Source of the DNA: Lithospermum erythrorhizon
Taxonomy: Eukaryota > Streptophyta > Magnoliopsida > Boraginales > Boraginaceae
NCBI GenBank assembly: GCA_019722365.1
Contig: JADFUC010001346.1
Location: forward strand, 806,001 to 870,000
DNA length: 64,000 nt
Reading direction: 5' to 3'
Of this stretch, positions 53,779 to 64,000 are shown piece after piece. The notes under the pieces are model-generated. The model searched no databases, was not told the origin of the DNA, and saw nothing but the letters and a program-made list of their open reading frames with translations. Position numbers and translations under genes: made by a program. How positions within the stretch are numbered: position 1 is the stretch's first letter; every line of letters begins with the position of its first letter.

Positions 53779-55955
53779 TTTCCTCTAAAAAATCCTGGAC
53801 AAGCTCCTATGACGACAGAGGCCTTCACATCAATTGCTCACCCCTGTAATGATATTGTGAAGTCGCGACGAGAAAATTCTATATTGCTGGAACTCCTGCT
53901 TATACATGAGTGTAACCATACCGTTCTTGGTTGATAGCAGTGTAATTGTACATTGGCATAAATCAATAACAAATTTCTCCATCAATCTACAATAGTTTTT
54001 TTTTCTTGGTAATACAAATTTAAGATGAGGAGATGGTGTTCATCCAAGTATCATCTTCAACTCATTTGGAAAAAAACTATATCTTGTTCATCTTTTCGCC
54101 ATACCTCTACTTGTAGTTGTCAGCAACCAATTATTATCAACATGTAGCAACCAATTATTGTTCTTTTTGCTTGCCAGCAACCAATTATTGTAAGAGTTGA
54201 GACAACTTCGATTAATTTTAATAATAATTCATTCGTTTATATTTGAATAATCTATAATCAAATAAAAACGAAAAAATTATCGGAGTTGCTTATACGGCAA
54301 CAGTCTTCTGAGGATATAATTGATATGATTTAGAAACATTCGCGTAGGTTTTTATAATTTTTCATAAAATTCATTTTTCAATACGTCCTTTTTATTTTTT
54401 TAGATTCAATTTTATGTCTTATCTTTCTTTTACTTAATTACTTATTATTAAAATTGAAAATTAAATATTTCAAACAACATCAATAGAAATTTAGGATAAA
54501 ATTAAATTATAAAGAAATAAAATAATAAATATGGATGTTGAATGAAATGTCTTTTTTGAGTATATTTGTATATAATGAAATTTTTAATTTTATTATTTTT
54601 AATTTTATATAATTGAAAAAAGTAAAAATTAGGTGAGAAAAAAATGTAAATCGAAATAGGGAGGAATTATAAATTTAAGAATTGAATAGGGTGAGTAAAT
54701 AATTTTGAAATTTCATTCCCATTTATTTTAAGGAAGCTCATGTGATTTTTATCGTTTTTATAATTTCAATCCCTAAAATAGTTGTTAGGGGTGCTGATGT
54801 GAATGCTTTTAATTACTCATTTTTGTATACTCGATTGAGATGGTGATACCTTTGATTAGTGATTACATTGTATTGTATTTAAGTCCAATTGTCTGAAAAA
54901 AGAAAGAAAATTAGTGTTAATGACATCAATCGTTACTCATCTTTATTTTTATTTTTAAAATATGTGATATAATGATGAATGTAATCAAAGATATGTGATG
55001 ATTAGTGCTATCAACAAAAAAAAATGATTGTTTTCTAATTATTTCTTTCCTTTCTCTCATATTTGATGCCTTGTTTCCTTGTCCCTTGTAATTATTATTA
55101 TATTTAAGCGGCCGCCAAATCATTCCTATTGTTTCGATCTGGGGCCTCGTCATATGAGCAATATACCGTGGTATTGGTAACGCAATAGTTCTTTATGTTA
55201 ATTATATTAGTATCTCAAAATATTTCGATAGTATCTTATGTTATATTAGTTATTTGTGCGCGTCCCCAATTTGTGCAAATTAAATGGATTAATTTTATAA
55301 TATAGTTTTTATACTACAAATAATAAATTACAATTATATAACATACCGAGAAAATAAAAAAGAGGATTCTAGATCATTAAAAATAATCACTAAAATAAAT
55401 AATAGAATCATTATATCTGAATTAAACACTCGTATATGAAAAATAATTCTTACGTATGAGATTTGAGAATTTGAGGTGGTTAGTTATCAAAGAATAAAAT
55501 AATAATATGAAATTTGAGCTGACGATAGCAGAATAAAACCCTTAAACATTATACGAATATATGGTATAAATTCCGTTAATACCTTGACAGATGAATCATT
55601 AGAATTAACTTAAAAGTGTGCTCCTTATCATATTATCCCATTGCCAAAAGATTTTCCAAATTTGAATATTTAAATATAATATTACTATGTAAATTTAGAT
55701 TGATAATTTATCTATAAAATTATTTCATATAAATTAAATGAAAAGTTCATTGACTACATCTTTTCCCTTCACCATTCATCATCAAATTCTCAGGAAAAAC
55801 GCAACCATCTTTATCATTTTTTATTTGTTTTGCAGAAACAAATTTAAATAGAGCTTTATCATTCTAATTTATCCAATTTTTTATTACAAAAATTCTACAT
55901 ATTAAAAAAGAGTTTTTTTCTTGATTTATTTGTTTGATTAATAAATTAAGGTGAT
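53779..55955. other. Spacer upstream of the ILR3-like gene
   Basis: The ETFB 3' UTR comes first. AGCAACCAATTATT appears three times in 54121-54190, a short tandem repeat. The rest is AT-rich with no supported gene; 55.6-55.9 kb should be the bHLH promoter and leader. Confidence 0.55.
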
Positions 55956-58501
55956 ATGGATTTGGATTCATTAGATAATAATTGGGATTTAATTGATATT
56001 AATGGCTTCCTCAATGATGTACCCATTGATCCCTTTTGGGATAATCATCATTTCTCTCAAAGGTAAAATCAAAATATACAAAATAAATAAATAAATAAAT
56101 GCAGCTGCTTTTTCTGTTGATGTTAATGTTGAATTTTAATATTTTGTTTTGTTTATGGAGAATATGAGTAATTATTAGTTGGTTTTGTTAATTTTATTTG
56201 GTACAGTAGTTTTATTTTCTGTTTTATATATTTGGATACATAAAGATTGGATTTTTATGATTTTTAGTGGTCATTTTTTGGGATTTTCAGATAAAGATTG
56301 ATGCTTTTAGTTTGGAGTTTCATCTTTTTGCGATTAGTTTTTTTGGGTTTATTGTATTTAGCTAGAATTGCTTTTTGGATTATCCCAGTTGGCTCAATTC
56401 TTAATTTATTAGTTAATGTATAGATATGAAGGGTACCAAAGATGAGGTTACAGAGATTTATTATATGTATATTGGAGGAATGAAGAGAAGCTATATGAAA
56501 TATCAAGGATTCTTTATCTGTTACTAACTTATAGACCTTTCCTTGTTGCAGTATTTGTGAGGAAATCGATGCCTCACGTGTTGGTGGGAACATTGTTGCA
56601 AAAGCTACCGGTGCATCTCTGCAAAGAAAAGAATCTGCAGAAAACCAGTGTCCACAAAAGAGGTAGAATCCCGTTATTCCCGTGTTAAATTAATAAACTA
56701 AGTATTCACACAATGGAAGTTTGTAAGAAAGAGAAATAAAACTTTTATTCAAGGTCTTGGACTCTAGGTAGAGAAGATGAGAGCAGTAGTGCCTTATGTT
56801 CTACAAGGGATCAGTTAACGTGCTAGTTGAGGGGACTAAAAGAGTATGAAAGTCATGCAATAATGAAGCCAAGGTCTCTTCAGTGTATCATCCATACTTA
56901 GTCTAGTTAGAGCGTTGTTTTGACTTACTGCGAATGAGGATCCATAGATAACAACTGCATAAGGAACCTCGTCGTGACTCCTAATTCTGACATTCTTCAC
57001 TATTACAAGGACATGTATATACTTTCAACATTTTGTGTGTAAATTATTATGAGGTATAAGCACTCTTAACATTCTTGAATTATTGGTTTAGTTTTGCAAA
57101 TTACTGGTTTTGCTTGAAATATTTGGAAGTCAATTTGTTTTTATTAATAGTGATGTTAATTGATACTTTGGCTATTTGATTATCAGTAGTCGTGGTTACA
57201 TTTTTTTATTACGTCGAGTGTATTTTGTTGGTATTTAATCTGCTACCAATGCCACTCAAACATTCTGGTGATTAAGGTTTGTTATGGATGCCTTCCTGTC
57301 TTGACTGAGGGGGTCTTCCTATTTATCCTAGAATTCGTCTTCCTATTGTGTACTATACTAAGTAACTACTGGTGGAGTATCTCGTAATGGCGGTACAGCT
57401 TCATATTTGCCATTCTTGTATTTAATATCGTCGAGATGTTCAACAGAGCTCGTGGCGACTCATGCGGTAGTTTGGGAGCTAAAGCTTGCAGAGAAAGACT
57501 GAGGAGAGAGAAACTAAACGAGAGGTCAGCGCTGTTAAAATTTATACATATATGGTGTCAAGCCACATACTTTCACTTAAACTAGTCATGGTTTTGAGTC
57601 TCAACTCATACAGTTGCTTCTCTTTTCTGATAGTCTTGGATTTGTATAGTGGATCATGTTTCTTATTCTTTGCATCGACACTTTGCAGTTTCTCAGAGCT
57701 CTGTGCTGTTTTAGAACCGGGGAGACCTTCTAGAACAGACAAATTGGTAATATTGGGTGATGCTATTAGAGTTCTAAAGGAGCTGAAATCTGAATCACAG
57801 GAGTACAAGGAGACGAATGAAAAGTTATTAGAGGAGATCAAAACATTAAAGGTTTGGATATTTCGCTTTGTTTTAACTTATTGATCATGTCTCTTGGACC
57901 AACATGATTTACTGGTCTCTCTATTGCTTACACATTTTTTATTGGTAAACCGTAAACCATATTTTTCAAGTATATAACCCTATAAATATTATTTTATTGT
58001 ATAGAACTTTTGGCCCGCTAAACAACGGCAACCAACTAAAATGTTAGGAATAATATTTACTGGTAAACCATACATAATCAATTTTTTGATAAGGAGAATT
58101 TGTCTTACAATTTGTTTGAGAAGGAAAAAATTTACTGACGAAAGATAAAATGACATTTTGAAGTGCCTCCTGTAAGTGTTATTTTAAGTTCTTTTAAGTT
58201 CCCATCTTGTGTTTCTTTTAAGTTCTTTCCATCGACATTTTCCTTAATCCAAATTCAGGAGGACAAGAAGGATCTTCGAGAGGAGAAAATGAGACTGAAA
58301 GCTGATAAAGAGAGAATAGAACAGCAGTTAAAGGCTATGACTGCCCCAACTAGTCTTATGCCATCGCCAACAGCATACCATGGCGAAGCCAGAAAGATGG
58401 GAGTTTTCCCTGGTTATGGTTTCGTACCGATGTGGCAGTACCTGCCTCCACCTGTTAGTGATACATCTCGGGATCATGAGCTTAGGCCTCCAGCTGCGTA
58501 A
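55956..58501 (+). CDS. ILR3: bHLH transcription factor of the ILR3 / bHLH105 group (IVc)
   Basis: Five exons: 55956-56062, 56552-56662, 57447-57524, 57689-57851 and 58259-58501. They encode 233 residues. The N-terminus, MDLDSLDNNWDLIDINGFLN, is acidic. The basic region KACRERLRREKLNE (85-98) leads into the helix-loop-helix (FSELCAVLEPGRPSRTDKLV and AIRVLKELKSE) and a leucine-zipper-like coiled coil (about 135-180). The C-terminal signature GYGFVPMWQYLPPPV...SRDHELRPPAA is characteristic of ILR3, bHLH104, bHLH34 and bHLH115. These nuclear factors activate iron-deficiency genes with URI/bHLH121 and are turned over by BTS ligases. Residue 99, created across the exon 3/4 junction, is Ser where relatives usually have Arg or Lys. 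Introns are conserved in position as far as I can tell. Confidence 0.93.
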
Positions 58502-61099
58502 TTATGATCTGCAAGTAGTATTCATCACTTTCAGATCATTGGCGACTAGGCATTGTTACTTCTCTGTCCTTGTAAATATCTATTAGTAGTAATTTTTAAA
58601 TCTTGTTTCCTCCATTCATCCATATATTTCGGCACTTACTTAAACATGAGACATTTTTGTTATGAATGGAATTGATCCTGCTATTACATCATTTGTGTCT
58701 TGACTGCCAACGGCATTTTGTGTTGCTGAGGTGGTTAGCGCAAATACAGGAAACATAGAAGATGAGATGGGTGCTTCCTTAGTTTATTTGTGGGGGCCCT
58801 ACAGGGCACAAGTCCAACTAAGATCCCACAGGGCACAATTTACATTTTTTATTTGTGGTATTTTCTTTATCGGAGTATGATTTTCTTCATTTTGTATTAA
58901 ATTATGTTTTTATATTTAAATATATTATAAATTTATGATATATTAAATTTGTGTCAATACTAACAATAGTGCATTTATTTATTTCTTATTAAGATGAAGA
59001 ATTAATTAGAAGCGCTAATTATTTAAAAGAACAAATCTTAAGTTGGTTTTATAGATACAAAGAGTTGATTGATGATTTTTCTTCAAAATTGTGAGAAAAT
59101 TTGATTTTTGAATGAATGTTTTATTTTTTTGTAATAAAATTTTTTAATGAATATTAGATGGCCCGGTTTAAAATTTATATAGTTCTTGTTGTATATGCAA
59201 AAAAAATTATTAATAAATTTAATAAAAAGAACTTTTATTTTATATGCTGCCTTGATCCTTATTATTTATGAGATAATATTTGTTTTGAAAACGGCTTGGC
59301 TGATTGATTTGCTTTTTAAAAAGATGAGCTGCCTATAAATAAATAAGGATATTTTGGTCTTTTTATGTTGTTTAACATGGAAGTCAGCACCTTTATAAGT
59401 ATCCAACATTATTTTCTTATAGCTTTTTGTTGGGTCATGAGTGTGGGCTGATATATTGGATGTCTGGTGGGGAAAGGCGGGTTTGGCTCTGTAGGATTTG
59501 ATTTATATGCCTTCCATTTCTTGTTGAAGGGACCTTAAACAACCCGTCAGCACTGGATGAGCACTGTAAGCTGTGAGCTTACGAAATTTGCCCAAAGAAT
59601 AGACATGGGTATAGTGCTCAAAATCACATATGGTGTTTTCTAAAATAATATCTTGTCAATGTATATGCCTGCCATATATTGGAATTAATACTGGATGATT
59701 TGAAGTTTCTTAGGTTAATGGTTCAAAAGGCTGATGTGAGTTACCAAACCTCTCGATGCACCCAAATAATTGCGGTATATGTTGGAGTGATGACAGGAGA
59801 AAATAATTTGTCACATGAATGGCATAATGTTGATAAAATGAGTGTTGTTGAGGTATGTGACGGGGAGAGAAGTGTCAGGTGTGACTGCCCAATGTGGATG
59901 GTATTCGTTGTATAGTGAATTGTGGGTGGGGTCGGTTAGAGTTATTCTAAGTTTTTTGTTCTTTAAATTTATTTAAACTCGTGAAATGATATACGGAGTA
60001 TTAATTTACATTATGAGCTATGAACCTGCATCACAAATTGTTACATAAAATGGTTAAACGTCAAACGATGTCTTAAAAGCTATATTTGTTTGTTGTATCG
60101 AATTGAGAACGTGCTTTGAAATTTGAATTTAGATTCACTGTGATTTTATTTGAGTTCCAATTTCATGACTTCAACCGTAATATCACAATTATTTTAATGT
60201 TATATTTATATTTGAATTTTAAATATATATAATTTATATTTGATCCATTAGACCATAAGATTAGTTAAAGCTCAATAAAAATAATAACTAATAAGAAAAT
60301 ATATAGTACAAAAAAAAAACCTAAGACTAATATTATATCCCCATCCCCGCAGTAGTACCCACAAGGAAACAAGCTCAGGATTGTAGTCATCCTTAATCGG
60401 TAAGTTGCTTGGTTGTAAGTGGCCATATTGTAGTAAACTTATATATGCATATTCTGCCTTGGAAGTAGAAGTAGGTTTGTGGCTACTGTTTATCTAGGTG
60501 GTTAAATTTATGTTAGCCTATAAAATATTCATTTAATTAGTGCACGTTAGGAAAATTAAGGAATACAATCATTGACTCTATCATAGCCTTGGCATTTGAA
60601 GTACAACATAGTGCTGAGTTAGGAGTCAAATAACATTAATCAATTAAGAGTTAGCTTCCATATCCCAAAATCAATGAAGTAAATTCCGGTTAAGTCGAGT
60701 CTATGGATCAATAATGTTAATGAATTAGCGATATAAAAGGGATAGTTGGTGTAGAATTTGTTATTGTATTAATTGTTATATTTGCCTATTTTTAGGAAAT
60801 TAAGTTATTGGGAGTAAATTTGTTCGATTGCAGTTTCTATAAGTGGATTATCTATTTATTCAATTATTTTGAACCGTACTATATGTTATGGTCATTTTGG
60901 TATGCAAAGCTCGTATTTTTGTAAACTATATATATTACTATATATATTTTTGAAATATGTTTGAAAAGAGTTGGGATCAATCTCTATTCAATGTATTAAG
61001 TTATATGGAAATGTTTTGTGATTTGACTACCACGAACTGGTAGATGGTTTCAAAGAATATTTGAATCGTTTTGTGGGTTAAATCGAGTTTGATCATTGA
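58502..61099. other. AT-rich spacer without a supported gene
   Basis: It starts with the bHLH 3' UTR (to roughly 58.7 kb). An open frame at 59679-59915 has no recognisable domain. GGCACAAGTCCAACTAAGATCCCACAGGGCACAA-like short direct repeats of CAGGGCACAA occur near 58810-58840. No RNA gene seen. Confidence 0.5.
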
Positions 61100-61829
61100 T
61101 AGCTGAGATAGTAGTCGGGTGTTTTGTTTGACCGCCGTTGGCCAGAACGATAGTCATGTGTTTTGTTTGATCAGGAGTAATATTTCCGTCGACCATTTTT
61201 TTTATGTGAGATTCTGACGAGTTAAATGACGCCGATTACTTATCTTTGCTTGAATATATGTTTGTTTTTTGTATTAACATGTATTGTGATCATGAGTGTT
61301 AGCTACTTGAATTTATGTGATCTTGATTGATACTGTGTGGACTTGCACTAATGGTTTTGTATACATTTATAATATTAAGTGTACTATATTGTATAATGGT
61401 TTTGAATCCGGTTTGATACTATATTTTTAGATGATAGTTAGTTTGCTTATTGAGCTAGTTGTAGCCTACCCCTTATTTTACACCATTTTAGAAAAGGAGT
61501 AGCTGGAAGTTACTGTTTCTTTTTAGAGATGTTATTGACTGTGAAGTTTGTTATTTGATTTTTGATTTTTTTCTTAGGAATCATTACTATGAAAACTTTG
61601 TCGATTATTCGTTATGGTTTAATTTGAAAGATATCGTCATTATATGTACAATCGGTATTTTTCGATTGAGAGTTTGTTATTATTAAAATGATATTCTTTA
61701 TTAAGGATATTTTATATAATCTTATGTTATTGTATTAACTTTTCGGTAGCCTTTATTTGAATTAAATTGAGATTAAGTTGAGTTAGTGGTGTATAATATT
61801 CGGGAACCATTTTGGGTTGGGGCGTTACA
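61100..61829 (-). mobile_element. Probable LTR retrotransposon terminus (solo LTR)
   Basis: Read on the minus strand, the element begins TGTAACGCCCCAACCCAAAA at 61829, a start seen in many plant Ty3/Gypsy LTRs. The sequence inside (to at least 61100) is AT-rich and non-coding. The other end and the target duplication could not be fixed; the left boundary given here is arbitrary. Confidence 0.4.
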
Positions 61830-62287
61830 TGAACAAAAAAACACATTTACCACATTTCCATAGAGCAATGAAGACACTTGCCCAAAAATTGGGAAATGAT
61901 GGATGGGGCTGGGAAATGATGGATGGGCTATCAAAAGTCAATAAATACATTGACCTGTTTATTTGGCACCTTGCAATTAATCCTGACTCCACCCATGATC
62001 ATGAACTATGAAGAGTACTAGAGTTTAATAAACAACATCCAAAGGGAAACAACAAGCTTGATTTATATATATTCATTCAATTCAAGAACTATATGTTATA
62101 TGTATCAGGTTGACTAAGCTCTCTGAGATCATGAGCTATGGAAACTGATAATTATTACATCAATCTTCTTTACATGTCACATGATGAACCATAGGATAAA
62201 GCTAGTATTTATTCATAACATGCTAATCATTTGATCATAATTCATATATATGAATTATGAAAACATGGTACAGAGTTATTTGAATCT
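61830..62287. other. 3' flank of the dioxygenase gene
   Basis: AT-rich sequence holding the 3' UTR of the minus-strand dioxygenase gene. Nothing else recognised. Confidence 0.5.
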
Positions 62288-63996
62288 TCATAACCTGTAA
62301 TAGTCAAGGTTAAGCTTATCCTCTAGTGCTCTAGAGAAGAAATTCATGACATATTCGCTTAATAAGATTTCTTTGTACAAGGGGGGATTCTCTTCTGATA
62401 TCAACTCTTTTATAGGACCATATGGTTTTGGTGCAGGAACTGGTCCGGAGAAGAAGCATGCAACAGAAATTCGAGGTCCAACGAGGTTCGCAACCACTCT
62501 ATGCTCAACACTCATAAACTTGTCATTTGTTATCAACTGCATCAAAGTTGAGGTACTAGTATTGACATTGGATTGTATGTTACATACGTAAAAGTAAAGC
62601 GTGATACCTTAATGGTATAAGTAGTACCAAAAAGGTGAAATGCAGAGAGAACAATAAGAAAACTGGAAAACAAACCCGGAGGAGATCTCCGACGTTGACT
62701 GCCAAGCCTCCGGATACTAGATTAACATCGATCCAGTGATCTTCATGGAGAATTTGGAGGCCATTGATTTGGTTCTGTAGAAGGATGGTGAGAAATCCAG
62801 CATCCGTGTGCTTCGAGCACCCGATAGTTCGTTCAGGTTCAGGGCATCCTGGATAGTAGTGACAGGAGAGGCGATAGGTATTTGCACATTCTAGATCCTT
62901 GAGATAGTTGGACTTGAGTCCAAGCGCCTCAGATAGCAGCTCAAATAATAACTCCCCCAATTGTGAAATATGCTTTGAGTATTCAATTGTAGCCTCTCTA
63001 CACCAATTACAGGTGAAACTTTATAGAAATACCCATCTTTACTAAAACATATACAAGAAAAATTTGCAGTCATGAGTCATAACTCAGTTTTTATGTTGCA
63101 TCTCTTGTTGTCCTCACTTTTGGCTCACTAGCTATCAGTGAACTGTTTATGCCTATTCTGATATACTTGTGTAAGGAGCAGAACCATTAATTTTTGTTCA
63201 AGTAGACCAAATAGAAATATTAGTTGTTCTCTTAGTAATTCTAAAAGCTTAGGGGCGACAAATGATATATATTCTTGAATTTAAATGAAATAATATGTAT
63301 TTAAAAAAATTAAGGCCTAGGCCCGCGGCTACTACGATCCATCCCTGATGGTGTTGCTATATTTGAAACATGGGATAACACTGACTGAAGTGATGTAAAA
63401 GTTGATAAGGTTAATACTATGCATAGTTATGAAAGTATTCAAGAAATTACAATGGCATGTATGTACCTGCATGCAACTGGCAGTTCAGCAGGGTTAAGTC
63501 TGTCAGAAACTGAGATTGTCATGGTGTCCCTCCAGTTAGCAATTTTTCCCTTCAACAAATTATAGTTAGAGTTGAACTGAACAGACTTCGTCGGGTCACG
63601 GGTATAGAATCCTTTTTTCTCCTCATGCTCAAGCTCATTGAATCTTGCAACCCCATCAGTCATTTTGGCTAACACGCCTTCAGGGATCGAGTGATTCACA
63701 AGCTGGAAGAAGCCCCATTTTTCTGCTGCAGTTTTTATTTCAGCAACAATCTCTTTACGCCGTTCTGCTATCTTGATGCCTTCAATATTGATCACTGGGA
63801 CTTGCAGATTTGATTTGAAGACATTGTCCTCAGTTGGCTTGACAAATATTCTGGGAATACTTTGAATTCCAGCATCAACCAGTCCCTTGACACCGGCTTT
63901 TGTGTCATCGAAAGCCTTCAGCTCCTCAGTGTAATCATAATCCGCAAGTTCATGCTCGGATCTTTGATCTTCTGATACGTAAATTTCTCCTTTCAT
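62288..63996 (-). CDS. 2-oxoglutarate/Fe(II)-dependent dioxygenase (ACC oxidase homolog 1-like)
   Basis: Three exons, 63996-63467, 62997-62676 and 62536-62288, encode 366 residues. The N-domain has ELKAFDDTKAGVKGLVDAGI and IPRIF, typical of the 1-aminocyclopropane-1-carboxylate oxidase homolog / DV4H-like subfamily, then VPVINIEGI and AAEKWGFFQLVNHSIPEGVL. The catalytic jelly-roll has the iron ligands His240, Asp242 (KHTDAGFLT) and His296 (SVEHRV), plus Arg306-x-Ser308 (GPRISVACF) for 2-oxoglutarate. Everything needed for catalysis is present. True ACC oxidases use bicarbonate, not 2-oxoglutarate; this branch are specialised-metabolism hydroxylases whose substrate cannot be read from sequence. 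The ATG is 4 bp from the window edge, so an upstream start cannot be excluded, though MKGEIYVSEDQRS gives a normal length. Confidence 0.93.
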
Positions 63997-64000
63997 GTTA

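Noticed and set aside
59679..59915. 78-codon frame after the bHLH gene
   Set aside because: No domain or conserved motif; isolated in AT-rich spacer.

Overview
The window is nuclear DNA from a flowering plant, most likely a core eudicot. It has an AT-rich background, short GT-AG introns with T-rich acceptors, and plant-only families: tau-class GST, GUN4, an AP2/ERF factor, an ILR3-type bHLH, a phragmoplast kinesin and a caleosin. Stowaway-like MITEs ending in CTCCCTCCGT-type repeats are present. I could not determine the species. Exons were assembled by hand from splice consensus, frame continuity and family alignment; where total lengths were checked they close in frame.

Layout: a partial gene whose ATG appears to be split by an intron (-, 95-320); caleosin/peroxygenase (-, 2479-4036); a small acidic protein ending in a CaaX-like box (+, 7514-8703) converging on an acidic protein with an MGC acylation-type N-terminus (-, 9535-10611); a two-RRM glycine-rich hnRNP (+, 11333-13726); kinesin KIN-10A/PAKRP2 (+, 16146-19141); a 14-exon casein kinase 1-like kinase (-, 22955-26934); an intronless ARIADNE RBR ubiquitin ligase (+, 33113-34747); a frameshifted NDR-type kinase copy (-, 37884-41817); tau GST (-, 44168-45099); GUN4 (+, 46418-47212); a small group IX-like ERF (-, 49304-49705); ETF beta subunit (+, 51481-53778); ILR3-like bHLH (+, 55956-58501); and a 2-oxoglutarate dioxygenase (-, 62288-63996).

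The genes do not form an operon or an obvious pathway cluster. They are independently regulated housekeeping, signalling and stress genes separated by AT-rich spacers. Those spacers hold two related inverted-repeat elements (about 27.92-28.58 and 31.75-32.45 kb), MITEs, a probable LTR terminus near 61.83 kb and many short tandem duplications.

The most notable points are: the splice-created start codon; minisatellites of 39-62 bp just upstream of four separate start codons; a 56/57-residue tandem duplication at the kinesin C-terminus; a GC-AG intron in the CK1 gene; the apparent retrogene nature of the ARI copy; pseudogenisation of the NDR kinase, including loss of a base in the DFG codons; and two convergent, putatively lipid-anchored acidic proteins that both carry RVxF-type phosphatase-docking motifs. 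I saw no clearly new multi-gene system.
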